11,335 bases of DNA from Flavobacteriales bacterium (GTDB taxonomy: Bacteria; Bacteroidota; Bacteroidia; Flavobacteriales_G; Salibacteraceae): contig DNTB01000064.1 of assembly GCA_003499525.1 (NCBI GenBank), positions 1 to 11,335 of the forward strand, read 5' to 3'. Positions 1-6,213 of the stretch are shown here, one piece after another. The translations under genes and the position numbers were made by a program. The notes under the pieces are model-generated. The model was not told where the DNA came from. It was given only the letters and a program-made list of their open reading frames with translations, and searched no databases. Numbering within the stretch: position 1 is the stretch's first letter; every line of letters starts with the position of its first letter.

Positions 1-130
1 GTTTGCGCTTTCTTTTCTTGTAGGCACGTTTAGAACATCGGTCGCTGCAATACTGTGTCACGGTGGTTTTAGCGATGAAATCGCTACCACATTCTTGACA
101 GATTTTCGGTATCCGCATGTTGCTGCTCAT
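1..130 (-). CDS. Excisionase-type zinc-finger/HTH DNA-binding protein, N-terminal part (runs off left edge)
   Basis: An ATG at 130 opens an uninterrupted minus-strand frame of 43 codons that continues beyond base 1, so only the N-terminus is visible. The peptide begins MSSNMRIPKICQECG and contains a small treble-clef-like zinc site (C11-x2-C14 and C28-x3-C32), followed by a very basic tail rich in Lys and Arg (residues 34-43). From memory of the family, Bacteroidota integrative elements often encode a roughly 100-120 residue protein with this cysteine front end and a C-terminal excisionase-like helix-turn-helix, usually beside a tyrosine integrase. The HTH part and any integrase would lie left of the window, so the excisionase role is inferred. 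Its position just beyond the mnmE 3' end, with repeat arrays between, fits the edge of an integrated element. An alternative is a generic zinc-ribbon regulator. Confidence 0.72.
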   Translation of the reverse strand, partial: MSSNMRIPKICQECGSDFIAKTTVTQYCSDRCSKRAYKKRKRK

Positions 131-150
131 GGTTTCTCTCTTGCTTTGTC

Positions 151-190
151 TCTGTATCAGAATGTATCAGCGTGTATCGCTATGTAACAT
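151..190. repeat. Iterated 10-bp direct repeats upstream of the excisionase-like gene
   Basis: Four consecutive 10-bp units read TCTGTATCAG, AATGTATCAG, CGTGTATCGC and TATGTAACAT. The core TGTATC is exact in three units and the fourth is degenerate (TGTAAC). The period is exactly one helical turn, so a protein would meet the same motif on one face of the DNA. The array starts about 20 bp upstream of the start codon at 130. It could be an operator or an excisionase-type binding array; no binding protein is proven. Confidence 0.6.
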
Positions 191-213
191 CATCTCCCCC
201 TGTCTGCTTTTAG

Positions 214-295
214 TTTGTCGCTAGGGACAAATTTTGGAGCATTAGAAACAAATTAGGGACAAAAGATACGAAAAAATAGGCAAATAAGGGACAAA
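214..295. repeat. Phased AGGGACAAA repeats, candidate integrase arm-type sites
   Basis: AGGGACAAA occurs three times in the same orientation at 223-231, 255-263 and 287-295, with an exact spacing of 32 bp (three helical turns). Degenerate copies lie one turn before the second and third: AGAAACAAA at 244-252 and TAGGCAAA around 277-284. The first copy is also half of an inverted repeat, TTTGTC-N6-GACAAA (214-231), and another TTTGTC lies at 145-150. Placement between the mnmE end and the excisionase-like gene is where a tyrosine recombinase's arm-type sites would be expected. The function is inferred. Confidence 0.55.
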
Positions 296-360
296 TAAAG
301 GAAAGAAAAAGTAGATAAAATGCAATAAAAGAAGGAATTAACTAACCAAAAGAAAAGTAA

Positions 361-378
361 TTACTTTCCGATACAAAA
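361..378 (-). other. Putative attachment (att) site at the mnmE 3' end
   Basis: The last 18 bases of mnmE (minus strand TTTTGTATCGGAAAGTAA, encoding FCIGK-stop) correspond to the segment that SGI1-type and related tyrosine recombinases use as attB at the end of trmE/mnmE in other bacteria. Here an excisionase-like gene lies just outside it, while the mnmE reading frame is intact, as expected if integration regenerates the 3' end. The second att copy would lie at the far end of the element, outside the window. Confidence 0.45.
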
Positions 379-1731
379 CCTCGTAAAAATTGACTCCAGT
401 AAGTCATCCGTTTGTACTTCGCCGATGATGGAAGCAAGGTGCAATGTTGCCTGTCGGATGTCCATTGCTACAAGGTCACTCGGAATGCCATTTTTCAATC
501 CTTCAGTAACGCGCGAAAGTGATTCCAGGGTTTTATCCAAAGCGTGCTTGTGTCGGATATTGTTGATGATTACTTGATCAGATGGTGCCCTGGTTTTTAT
601 GAGTTCAACGAGTTTTGATTTAAGCACCTCCAGACCAATATGATGCTTCGCCGAAATCTCGATTACCTCCTTACTAACAGCTTCATCAATTTTGGTAACG
701 AGATCAATCTTATTCAACACGGTGATCAATGTTTGATGAGCTTCCAATGAGTCAGCGAGCTCAAGGAATCCTACATTTTCATTCAGCGATTTATATCCCT
801 CATAATCAACTAAATAAATAATAATACTGGCTTCTTTTGATCGGTTTAATGCACGTTGTATTCCAATGTTTTCAATTTCATTTTCGGTTTCACGGATTCC
901 TGCCGTATCTACGAATCGAAACTCCACTCCTTCAATGTGAATCGTGTCCTCAATTATATCTCGTGTGGTTCCCGGAATATTGGAAACTATGGCCTTTTCT
1001 TCCTCAAGCAAAGCATTGAGCAAAGTCGATTTCCCCAAGTTGGGAGCCCCTAGAATTACCACAGGAACTCCGTTTTTAATCACATTTCCAAGCGCATAAG
1101 AATCCCTTAGATGGCTGATGTCTTGAATCATTTTCTGAACCAGATTCAACAGTTCGGTTCTATCTGCAAACTCTACATCTTCTTCTCCAAAATCCAGTTC
1201 CAGTTCTATCATGGAGGCGAAATGGATGAGTTGCTCACGCAGGTCCTTGATAACAGTACTGAACCCTCCTCTCATCTGATTCATAGCCATGCGGTGTGCC
1301 ATGGCACTTTCTGAGGCAATAAGATCGGTGATCGCTTCCGCTTGGCTCAAATCCAATTTACCATTTAGGTAGGCCCTCATGCTGAATTCGCCAGCCTCCG
1401 CCGGTCGGGCTCCATGCTTTATGAGTAAATCTAGTATTCGCTGCTGGATGTACGGCGAAGCATGACAGGAAATCTCGAAAAGGTCTTCACCCGTAAAGGA
1501 TGCAGGATTTCGGAAAAAAGTTAGAACCACTTCATCAACTACCTCATTCCGATCACTAATACGTCCGAAGTATGCGCGGTGGCCCATTTCTGGATCAATG
1601 CTTTTGCTGAATATCTGAGAGATGATATGCTTACTCAACTCACCGGAGAGTCGCAGAACCGACAAAGCACCAACTCCTTTTGCTGTTGCAATGGCACATA
1701 TGGTGTCATACAGACGATAAGATTGCATCAT
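361..1731 (-). CDS. mnmE: tRNA uridine-5-carboxymethylaminomethyl(34) synthesis GTPase MnmE
   Basis: MnmE works with MnmG to install carboxymethylaminomethyl on U34 of certain tRNAs, using tetrahydrofolate and GTP, in the cytoplasm. The 456-residue length is normal. The N-terminal tetrahydrofolate-binding domain covers about residues 5-122 (DTICAIAT, RLSG, SFTGED). A helical domain flanks the inserted G domain, which shows G1 GAPNLGKST (228-236), G2 GTTRD (254-258), G3 DTAG (275-278), G4 NKID (340-343) and G5 SAK (360-362). The C-terminus is the invariant CIGK (453-456), whose Cys is catalytically required. ATG codons at 1731 and 1728 are both possible starts. The gene is divergent from the bestrophin gene, 136 bp away. 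Its 3' end abuts a probable mobile-element flank, but the protein is complete. Confidence 0.97.
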   Translation of the reverse strand: MMQSYRLYDTICAIATAKGVGALSVLRLSGELSKHIISQIFSKSIDPEMGHRAYFGRISDRNEVVDEVVLTFFRNPASFTGEDLFEISCHASPYIQQRILDLLIKHGARPAEAGEFSMRAYLNGKLDLSQAEAITDLIASESAMAHRMAMNQMRGGFSTVIKDLREQLIHFASMIELELDFGEEDVEFADRTELLNLVQKMIQDISHLRDSYALGNVIKNGVPVVILGAPNLGKSTLLNALLEEEKAIVSNIPGTTRDIIEDTIHIEGVEFRFVDTAGIRETENEIENIGIQRALNRSKEASIIIYLVDYEGYKSLNENVGFLELADSLEAHQTLITVLNKIDLVTKIDEAVSKEVIEISAKHHIGLEVLKSKLVELIKTRAPSDQVIINNIRHKHALDKTLESLSRVTEGLKNGIPSDLVAMDIRQATLHLASIIGEVQTDDLLESIFTRFCIGK

Positions 1732-1855
1732 TCTACAAAGATGATGTAAAGTGAAATAAACAGACTTCGGATATTTATTTACTCAATCCAACGGTTCCAA
1801 TTTGCAATATTTCATGTAAAATGAGAATAATGCATTTTCGGCTCGACACAACATC

Positions 1856-1863
1856 TATATTTG
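1856..1863 (+). promoter_or_regulatory. Possible -7 box for the bestrophin gene
   Basis: TATATTTG matches the Bacteroidota -7 consensus TAnnTTTG exactly. It ends only 4 bp before the ATG at 1868, so a transcript from it would be essentially leaderless. A clear -33 TTTG is absent (only TTTTC at 1835-1839, with short spacing). It may be a chance match in AT-rich DNA. Confidence 0.3.
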
Positions 1864-1867
1864 GATC

Positions 1868-2782
1868 ATGTTACTTGAGTATAGTGTGCGAATGCGCCGT
1901 GTCATTTTAGGCACATGGAGAACGGAAGTCTATCTGCTCCTAACCGTATTGGCAACATATGGGATTCACGATTTTTATCTGGATCGATTCTTTCAGATTC
2001 CCGGTGTTTTTCCTTCTGTTTTGGGAACTGCGCTGGCATTTTTTATTGGATTCAATAATAATCAGGCGTACGACAGATGGTGGGAAGCTCGAAAAATTTG
2101 GGGTGGAATAGTCAATGATTCGAGATCTTTTACAAGGGCTTGGATGTATTACCCAAAGACAGATGATAAAGAGCTTCAGCAAGACTTGGAAATGAGGCAG
2201 AGAAGGGCAGTAACAAGGCATATTGCTTTTTTGTATGCGCTCAAGGCGAATTTGCGTAGAGATAGCAAAGAGGACTACAAGGCCTTTGTTTCAGAGGAAG
2301 AAGCAGAAAGAGTGTCGAAAACAAGCAATTCGCACAATGCGCTTTTAAACGAGCAGTCTAAAGAACTGAGCGAAGCATACAAAAAGGGATATTTCGATGG
2401 TTTTCAATTGAGAATTGTCGAGGATATGCATGTTCGATTCAGTGATGAAATGGGTAAATCTGAACGCATTCGTAATACCGTTTTTCCAACCACATACCGG
2501 CATTATACCAATATCTTTATTTGGATGTTTGCCATTGCTGTGACAATGGAGATGACGGAATTAGTAAACATTTGGTCCATACCACTAAGTTGGTTGCTGG
2601 CAACTGTGTTTCTTACTACGCATAGCCTGGGAGAGACGTTAATTGACCCTTTTGATCCGGTGCCGTCTGGGGTATCTCTAGATGCAATTACAAGGACAAT
2701 TGAAATTAATCTACTCGAAACCCTTGGTGATGATCAAGTACCTCCACCAGTTGAAAATGTGGATGGAGAGTACATTATGTAA
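1868..2782 (+). CDS. Bestrophin-family ion channel (YneE/RFP-TM type)
   Basis: This 304-residue membrane protein belongs to the bacterial bestrophin family (PF01062). These form pentameric inner-membrane ion channels; eukaryotic members conduct chloride, while the Klebsiella homologue conducts monovalent cations. The family signature NNQAYDRWWEARKIWGGIVNDSR sits near residues 63-86 just after the second membrane segment. The C-terminal part carries the conserved IDPFDP (259-264) and the TRTIEINLLETLG stretch (275-287). Membrane segments are seen at about 20-36, 46-62, 212-230 and 236-252, with a charged helical cytosolic region between (about 95-210). The ATG at 1868 gives the MLL-type start usual for this family, so I keep it over Met9. 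The gene converges on the TonB receptor with one base between stop codons. Ion selectivity cannot be read from the sequence. Confidence 0.9.
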   Translation: MLLEYSVRMRRVILGTWRTEVYLLLTVLATYGIHDFYLDRFFQIPGVFPSVLGTALAFFIGFNNNQAYDRWWEARKIWGGIVNDSRSFTRAWMYYPKTDDKELQQDLEMRQRRAVTRHIAFLYALKANLRRDSKEDYKAFVSEEEAERVSKTSNSHNALLNEQSKELSEAYKKGYFDGFQLRIVEDMHVRFSDEMGKSERIRNTVFPTTYRHYTNIFIWMFAIAVTMEMTELVNIWSIPLSWLLATVFLTTHSLGETLIDPFDPVPSGVSLDAITRTIEINLLETLGDDQVPPPVENVDGEYIM

Positions 2783-2783
2783 T

Positions 2784-5159
2784 CTAGTTATTCAATCCCA
2801 TCTTTAATCCGGCGAAGAAAGTTCTAGGTCGAGTAGGGCCGTAAACATATCCGGCGTCGCGATCTGGACCTGAGTCAAAATCATCTTGAAAACTATTTAG
2901 CATGTTTTGAATTCCAGCATAAAACTCAATGTTGAAATCATCCTGTAAGTTAATGGTGTACGCTAGTTTGAAGTTTAACTCATAAAGATCCGGTGTCGAC
3001 TTAATAATGGTTTGTTCGGTACCAGGATCAATGACATGAGGAACCTCCATTGTTCCGGTGTAAACACCTGACAATGACGTTTCTAATCGTTTAATTGGCA
3101 GATATTTAAGTGTAAAAAAGCCATAACTTTTTGGAGTTCTTAGGATGTTTGAAGTACTTGTAACAGGCAACTCAGAGTTCTCTTCAGGTGACCATATAAC
3201 CTCTTCCTCATCATAAATTGCGGTTTGCAACGTCCAGCCAACCTGAACAATAAAGTCTGATGAGAATCCTAGATTAGCTTCCATATTTAGTCCCTGAACG
3301 CTGGCTCCAGTTCCGTTTCTCTTGGTGATAACGCTTATACCGGAAGGCAGCTCTGTGGCATCAGAAAGAATGAATGGGTTTATTAATTGCGTGTAGAATC
3401 CTTCAAAAACAAGGTTAGTTTGAACAGACTTGACTCGGTTGCTGTAATTCAACGATGCCGTAAAATTATTTGATCGCTCTGTTTCCAAATTGGGATCGAG
3501 TACAATAAATCGCGCTGCTCCACCTACCATTTCTATATGGAGGTCTTCATCAAAGGCCTGCGGGGCTCTATATCCTTGAGCGTAAGATCCACGAAGCTTT
3601 ACGGATTTAGTGAGATCGTACATTAGTGATAGGCGAGGTACGAATACATTTAGGTCTTTCTTATTCTCAAAACGCTCCTGTTCCAAACTGTATTCTCCGT
3701 TAATATTAACATGATCAAATCGCCCACCAACAAGTAATGAAAGTTTAGCTGTTGGTTTGAGCTCCAATTGAGCATAGGTACCGATGGTTCCGACCTCTTG
3801 ATTAACGGCACGTTCGTACCCGGGCATTTGGTCATTCACACTATTATATTGGTATTCTCCACCAGCTGATAAAACAATCATCTTCGAAAGTTCTATTGAA
3901 TACTGAACTCCACCTACCACCGCAACATCTTCGGTATTCCCGTATGCATTAAGCGCGGCAATATCATCTTCATTAAGAGAATCCTGCGGAGTAAGAACCC
4001 GACCGCCACCTCCATAGTAACTATCTCTTTGTGTCGTTTGCCCCGATGTGTACAGAGCAAGACGATGTTTTCCATCTTTCGACACATGTTCGAAGGATAT
4101 CCCCAGGCTGTTTACATCGTGTCGAACTTGCTCCGTGATATCAGTTTGATGCGGGGCCAGATCAAACTTGTTTCCACCTCTTCTGAAATCGTTAATCTTA
4201 AATGCGTTAATCTTGAATTTGTTTCGATCGTTGACATTGAAAAAGGCATCAAACCCGATAGTAGTATTCTCTAATTTGGTTATTTCGGAGTAACCATCTC
4301 CATTGGCATCCCAGGGGTCTCGATGCCGATTAAACGCGAATAAAGCAATGCCTTTGTTCAAATCTTTGCTTACCACAGTTCCGTTTAATGATACCGTTCT
4401 ATCTGGTGTTTCACCATTAATATATCCCTGATTGAACCCGACTTCAAAGGAGTTTAGAACGGGGTCTTTGGTAATAATATTTACCGTGCCGGCTATGGCA
4501 TTTCCACCATACATGACACTTCCGCCTCCTTTTACTACTTCAACTCTATCAATCATATTAGCAGGAATCATTTCAAGACCATAGATGCCAATTAGTGAAG
4601 AAAAAATGGGGCGGCTGTTGATAAGAATTTGTGAGTATGGGCCATCTAAACCGTTCATACGCAGCTGAGTGAATCCGCAGTTTTGACAATTATTTTCTAC
4701 TCTAAGCCCTGGTGAGAATGACAACCCTTCAGCTAAACTCAAGGACTGGGTAGCTTCAAATGTTTTTGGTGAAATGGAGTTGACAATGATTGGAGCCTCG
4801 TATAACGGAACTTGACTACGAGTTGCAGTTACTACAAATTGATCAAGATGAAGTAAGTCTTGTTCCAGCTCTATTTCAAACGTAAGTTGAGCATCTCTTG
4901 GTAATGTAATTATACGGCTATGAGGTTTATATCCTAAACAACGAATTTGCATTTCATAGTCCCCAGCGGGAAGGTCTTTGAAATAAAACCTCCCCTGCTC
5001 ATCCGTAATGTCTCCTTTTAATAGTTCATCTGATTGAACCTGAACCGCTGCCACCGGAATGGGAGTTTCGTTGTTTTTTACCGTTCCGGACAACTCGGAA
5101 TACTGAGCAACTGCGCTCCATTGTAAATGAACCAACAAAACCACAAAAAAGTACCTCAT
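2784..5159 (-). CDS. TonB-dependent outer-membrane receptor with CarboxypepD_reg-like N-terminal domain
   Basis: This receptor imports a scarce ligand across the outer membrane using TonB energy. The 791-residue protein has a signal peptide (about 1-18, cleavage near AVAQ), a carboxypeptidase-regulatory-like beta-sandwich (about 22-103: SGTVKNNETPIPVAAVQV, DEQGRFYFKDLPAGDY), a TonB-box-like DQFVVTATR (107-114 region), a plug domain (to about 232, ending GTVNIITKDP) and a 22-strand-type barrel to the C-terminus. The plug holds a C158-x2-C161 pair (NCQNCG) before TQLRMNGLDGPYSQILI. A YRAP (530-533) and a DPNLE (555-559) resemble the FRAP/NPNL boxes of haem receptors, with H541 between them. The ligand is not assignable. 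The DtxR-type palindrome upstream favours a metal, siderophore or haem. No SusD partner is adjacent, which argues against glycan uptake. Confidence 0.92.
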   Translation of the reverse strand: MRYFFVVLLVHLQWSAVAQYSELSGTVKNNETPIPVAAVQVQSDELLKGDITDEQGRFYFKDLPAGDYEMQIRCLGYKPHSRIITLPRDAQLTFEIELEQDLLHLDQFVVTATRSQVPLYEAPIIVNSISPKTFEATQSLSLAEGLSFSPGLRVENNCQNCGFTQLRMNGLDGPYSQILINSRPIFSSLIGIYGLEMIPANMIDRVEVVKGGGSVMYGGNAIAGTVNIITKDPVLNSFEVGFNQGYINGETPDRTVSLNGTVVSKDLNKGIALFAFNRHRDPWDANGDGYSEITKLENTTIGFDAFFNVNDRNKFKINAFKINDFRRGGNKFDLAPHQTDITEQVRHDVNSLGISFEHVSKDGKHRLALYTSGQTTQRDSYYGGGGRVLTPQDSLNEDDIAALNAYGNTEDVAVVGGVQYSIELSKMIVLSAGGEYQYNSVNDQMPGYERAVNQEVGTIGTYAQLELKPTAKLSLLVGGRFDHVNINGEYSLEQERFENKKDLNVFVPRLSLMYDLTKSVKLRGSYAQGYRAPQAFDEDLHIEMVGGAARFIVLDPNLETERSNNFTASLNYSNRVKSVQTNLVFEGFYTQLINPFILSDATELPSGISVITKRNGTGASVQGLNMEANLGFSSDFIVQVGWTLQTAIYDEEEVIWSPEENSELPVTSTSNILRTPKSYGFFTLKYLPIKRLETSLSGVYTGTMEVPHVIDPGTEQTIIKSTPDLYELNFKLAYTINLQDDFNIEFYAGIQNMLNSFQDDFDSGPDRDAGYVYGPTRPRTFFAGLKMGLNN

Positions 5160-5178
5160 ACCAAGAAATTATTCTCGA

Positions 5179-5186
5179 CGAAGATA
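5179..5186 (-). promoter_or_regulatory. Possible -7 box of the TonB receptor gene
   Basis: On the minus strand TATCTTCG differs from TAnnTTTG at one position. It lies 20 bp upstream of the ATG at 5159 and directly downstream of the 5191-5206 palindrome. The palindrome would then occupy the spacer between the -33 and -7 elements, a position suited to repression. Confidence 0.35.
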
Positions 5187-5190
5187 TGTA

Positions 5191-5206
5191 TTTAGGCATG
5201 CCTAAA
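5191..5206. promoter_or_regulatory. DtxR/MntR-type operator palindrome upstream of the TonB receptor
   Basis: TTTAGGCATGCCTAAA is a perfect 16-bp palindrome located 32-47 bp upstream of the receptor start codon. Its half-site TTAGG/CCTAA matches the known outer half-sites of DtxR/IdeR/SirR-type metal-dependent repressors. It overlaps the probable promoter, so repression by a metal-loaded (Fe2+ or Mn2+) regulator is the simplest reading. The regulator gene itself is not in this window. That the site is palindromic is seen directly; the identity of the regulator is inferred. Confidence 0.6.
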
Positions 5207-5223
5207 AACCTAATTTACATCAA

Positions 5224-5248
5224 CAAAATTCCTGATATTAGATCAAGG
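5224..5248 (-). terminator. Weak terminator candidate after the DUF2892 gene
   Basis: Downstream of the DUF2892 stop on the minus strand, CCTTGAT and ATCAGG can pair around the loop CTAAT with one bulged base, followed by AATTTTG. The stem is short and the T-run is interrupted, so this could be only incidental structure between the DUF2892 and receptor genes. Confidence 0.25.
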
Positions 5249-5273
5249 TAAAATAGGAAGAGCAGATGAAATT

Positions 5274-5489
5274 TTACTTTTTATTGCCGTCAATACTGCA
5301 AGTATTGATGCCAAAAAGGGTATAGATGCCACAAAAACCAGTAATACCGGTAATCAATAGAACTGTGCCCAATATGACGGCAGTGTAGCCCAACGCGCCG
5401 CTTAAGATGCCGGCAAAAAACAGGATAGCCAGAGATGCTCCAATGATTACTCTTACGATTCGATCGAGGGTTCCTTCGTTTTTTGTCAT
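5274..5489 (-). CDS. DUF2892 (YgaP-like transmembrane domain) small membrane protein
   Basis: This 71-residue inner-membrane protein matches the DUF2892 pattern (PF11127). It has an N-terminal NEGTLDRIVRVIIG, two hydrophobic segments (about 14-32 and 34-52), then GFCGIYTLFGINTC (51-64) with cysteines C53 and C64. In E. coli YgaP the same domain anchors a rhodanese (sulfurtransferase), and stand-alone versions in Bacteroidota tend, from memory, to sit with reduced-sulfur genes and Crp-like regulators. Here the gene lies 55 bp downstream of such a regulator, in the same orientation, with its own CRP-type operator between them. The biochemical activity of stand-alone DUF2892 proteins is unknown. 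A role in sulfide/persulfide or thiol stress is inferred from neighbours only. Confidence 0.85.
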   Translation of the reverse strand: MTKNEGTLDRIVRVIIGASLAILFFAGILSGALGYTAVILGTVLLITGITGFCGIYTLFGINTCSIDGNKK

Positions 5490-5504
5490 GGCTTGAATTT
5501 TTTA

Positions 5505-5512
5505 CAAAAAAA
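5505..5512 (-). promoter_or_regulatory. Possible -7 box of the DUF2892 gene
   Basis: TTTTTTTG on the minus strand differs from TAnnTTTG by one base. Transcription would begin near 5499, about 10 bp before the ATG. No -33 TTTG stands at the right distance; the CRP-type palindrome covers that region. This fits an activator-dependent promoter. It lies in a homopolymer run, so a chance match is possible. Confidence 0.35.
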
Positions 5513-5531
5513 TTTCAATCTGCATCCGAAT

Positions 5532-5551
5532 GATGTGACTCGAGTCACATC
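5532..5551. promoter_or_regulatory. CRP/FNR-type operator, perfect 20-bp palindrome
   Basis: GATGTGACTCGAGTCACATC is perfectly self-complementary over 20 bases and contains TGTGA-N6-TCACA, the E. coli CRP consensus arrangement. It overlaps the stop codon (5545-5547) of the Crp-like gene and lies 43 bp upstream of the DUF2892 start. If transcription starts near 5499, its centre falls near -42, the class II activator position. The neighbouring regulator has a CRP-like recognition helix (SREVVSRILK), which would suit TGTGA half-sites. It is not followed by a T-run, so a terminator role is unlikely. Confidence 0.7.
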
Positions 5552-6192
5552 TCAAGGTTAATTATTCTGATTTTTCCGGCTGCCAGCTCAATGGATCCTG
5601 TTACTTCCACTTTTTTGAGTATTCTGCTAACTACTTCACGGGAAGTGCTCATTTCATCGGCAATTTCCTGATGGGTCTTATAGATAGTCGAACTGCTTGT
5701 AACCTCAGATTTCTGAAGAAGATAACTCATGATTCGCTCTTCCATATTGTGGTAAAGAACTTCTTTTAGTGTGTTGAGCAGGTCCATATACCTTTTGTCG
5801 TACTGTGATGAAAAGAGATTGGCTAACCGGGGAAAAGCTAATACCCACGAACTGATATTCTCCGATGGGAGTGCCAGAATTTTTGTGTCTGCTTCTGTTT
5901 TGGCGATGATGGCACTGGGAGTGTTTTGACTTCCCGCAGCAAAGTACATGATGCACGATTCACAGGGCTGAATGTAATACAACAACAACTCCTTTTCTTC
6001 ATAGGAAGTCATTACTTCAATGAATCCTTCGAGCACTATGGGTATTACTTTTACAAATTGTCCTTCACGCAAGATTTGGGTTCCTTTCGGGATTTCCATT
6101 ATTGATGCATTCTCTGAAAGAAACTCGACAAGATCCGTATCAAAATATTTAGGTAGTTTTTGCTTCAGGTAACTCACTTTTTCTTTGTCCAT
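5545..6192 (-). CDS. Crp/Fnr-family transcriptional regulator
   Basis: This 215-residue regulator has an N-terminal cyclic-nucleotide-binding-like beta-roll (about 20-110), a dimerisation helix (about 120-148) and a C-terminal winged HTH (about 150-212; THQEIADEMSTSREVVSRILKK). The recognition helix SREVVSRIL closely resembles CRP's SRETVGRIL, so a TGTGA half-site is expected. In the phosphate-binding cassette, the usual Gly-Glu is Cys-Glu (QPCESC, C77 and C80), and the arginine that contacts the cAMP phosphate is replaced (TPSA where CRP has RSA), so cAMP binding is unlikely. It lacks the N-terminal Cys cluster of FNR, so it is not an Fe-S oxygen sensor of that type. The signal is unknown; C80 belongs to an ESC motif that I recall as common in Bacteroidota relatives. 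A matching operator lies at its 3' end, ahead of the DUF2892 gene. Confidence 0.9.
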   Translation of the reverse strand: MDKEKVSYLKQKLPKYFDTDLVEFLSENASIMEIPKGTQILREGQFVKVIPIVLEGFIEVMTSYEEKELLLYYIQPCESCIMYFAAGSQNTPSAIIAKTEADTKILALPSENISSWVLAFPRLANLFSSQYDKRYMDLLNTLKEVLYHNMEERIMSYLLQKSEVTSSSTIYKTHQEIADEMSTSREVVSRILKKVEVTGSIELAAGKIRIINLEM

Positions 6193-6213
6193 AAGGCATC
6201 TTATTCTTTGCTT

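Larger units (their letters stand above)
131..360. other. Non-coding flank between island gene and mnmE
   Basis: This 230-bp stretch carries no credible gene on either strand. It contains the two repeat families listed separately and becomes strongly A-rich on the plus strand from about 260 to 360. No convincing GC-rich hairpin with a T-run follows mnmE (minus strand), so I cannot place a terminator. A 14-bp palindrome, AAAGTAATTACTTT (354-367), spans the mnmE stop codon and the start of the flank. Confidence 0.6.

Noticed and set aside
354..367. AAAGTAATTACTTT palindrome at the mnmE stop as the recombinase core site
   Set aside because: The arms have no 6-8 bp crossover spacer between them, and AT-rich palindromes of this size are easily accidental. 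Not strong enough to call.
837..1314. Several open frames of about 60-67 codons on the plus strand inside mnmE
   Set aside because: They lie antisense to a fully conserved gene, show no recognisable domain and read as low-quality shadow translations.
4029..4274. An 81-codon plus-strand frame inside the TonB receptor gene
   Set aside because: Antisense to a clear barrel-coding region, with no motif, signal sequence or promoter.
5532..5551. The 20-bp palindrome as a rho-independent terminator of the Crp-like gene
   Set aside because: It has no loop as a perfect palindrome and is not followed by a T-run on the minus strand (ATTCGG follows). The TGTGA-N6-TCACA content fits an operator better.
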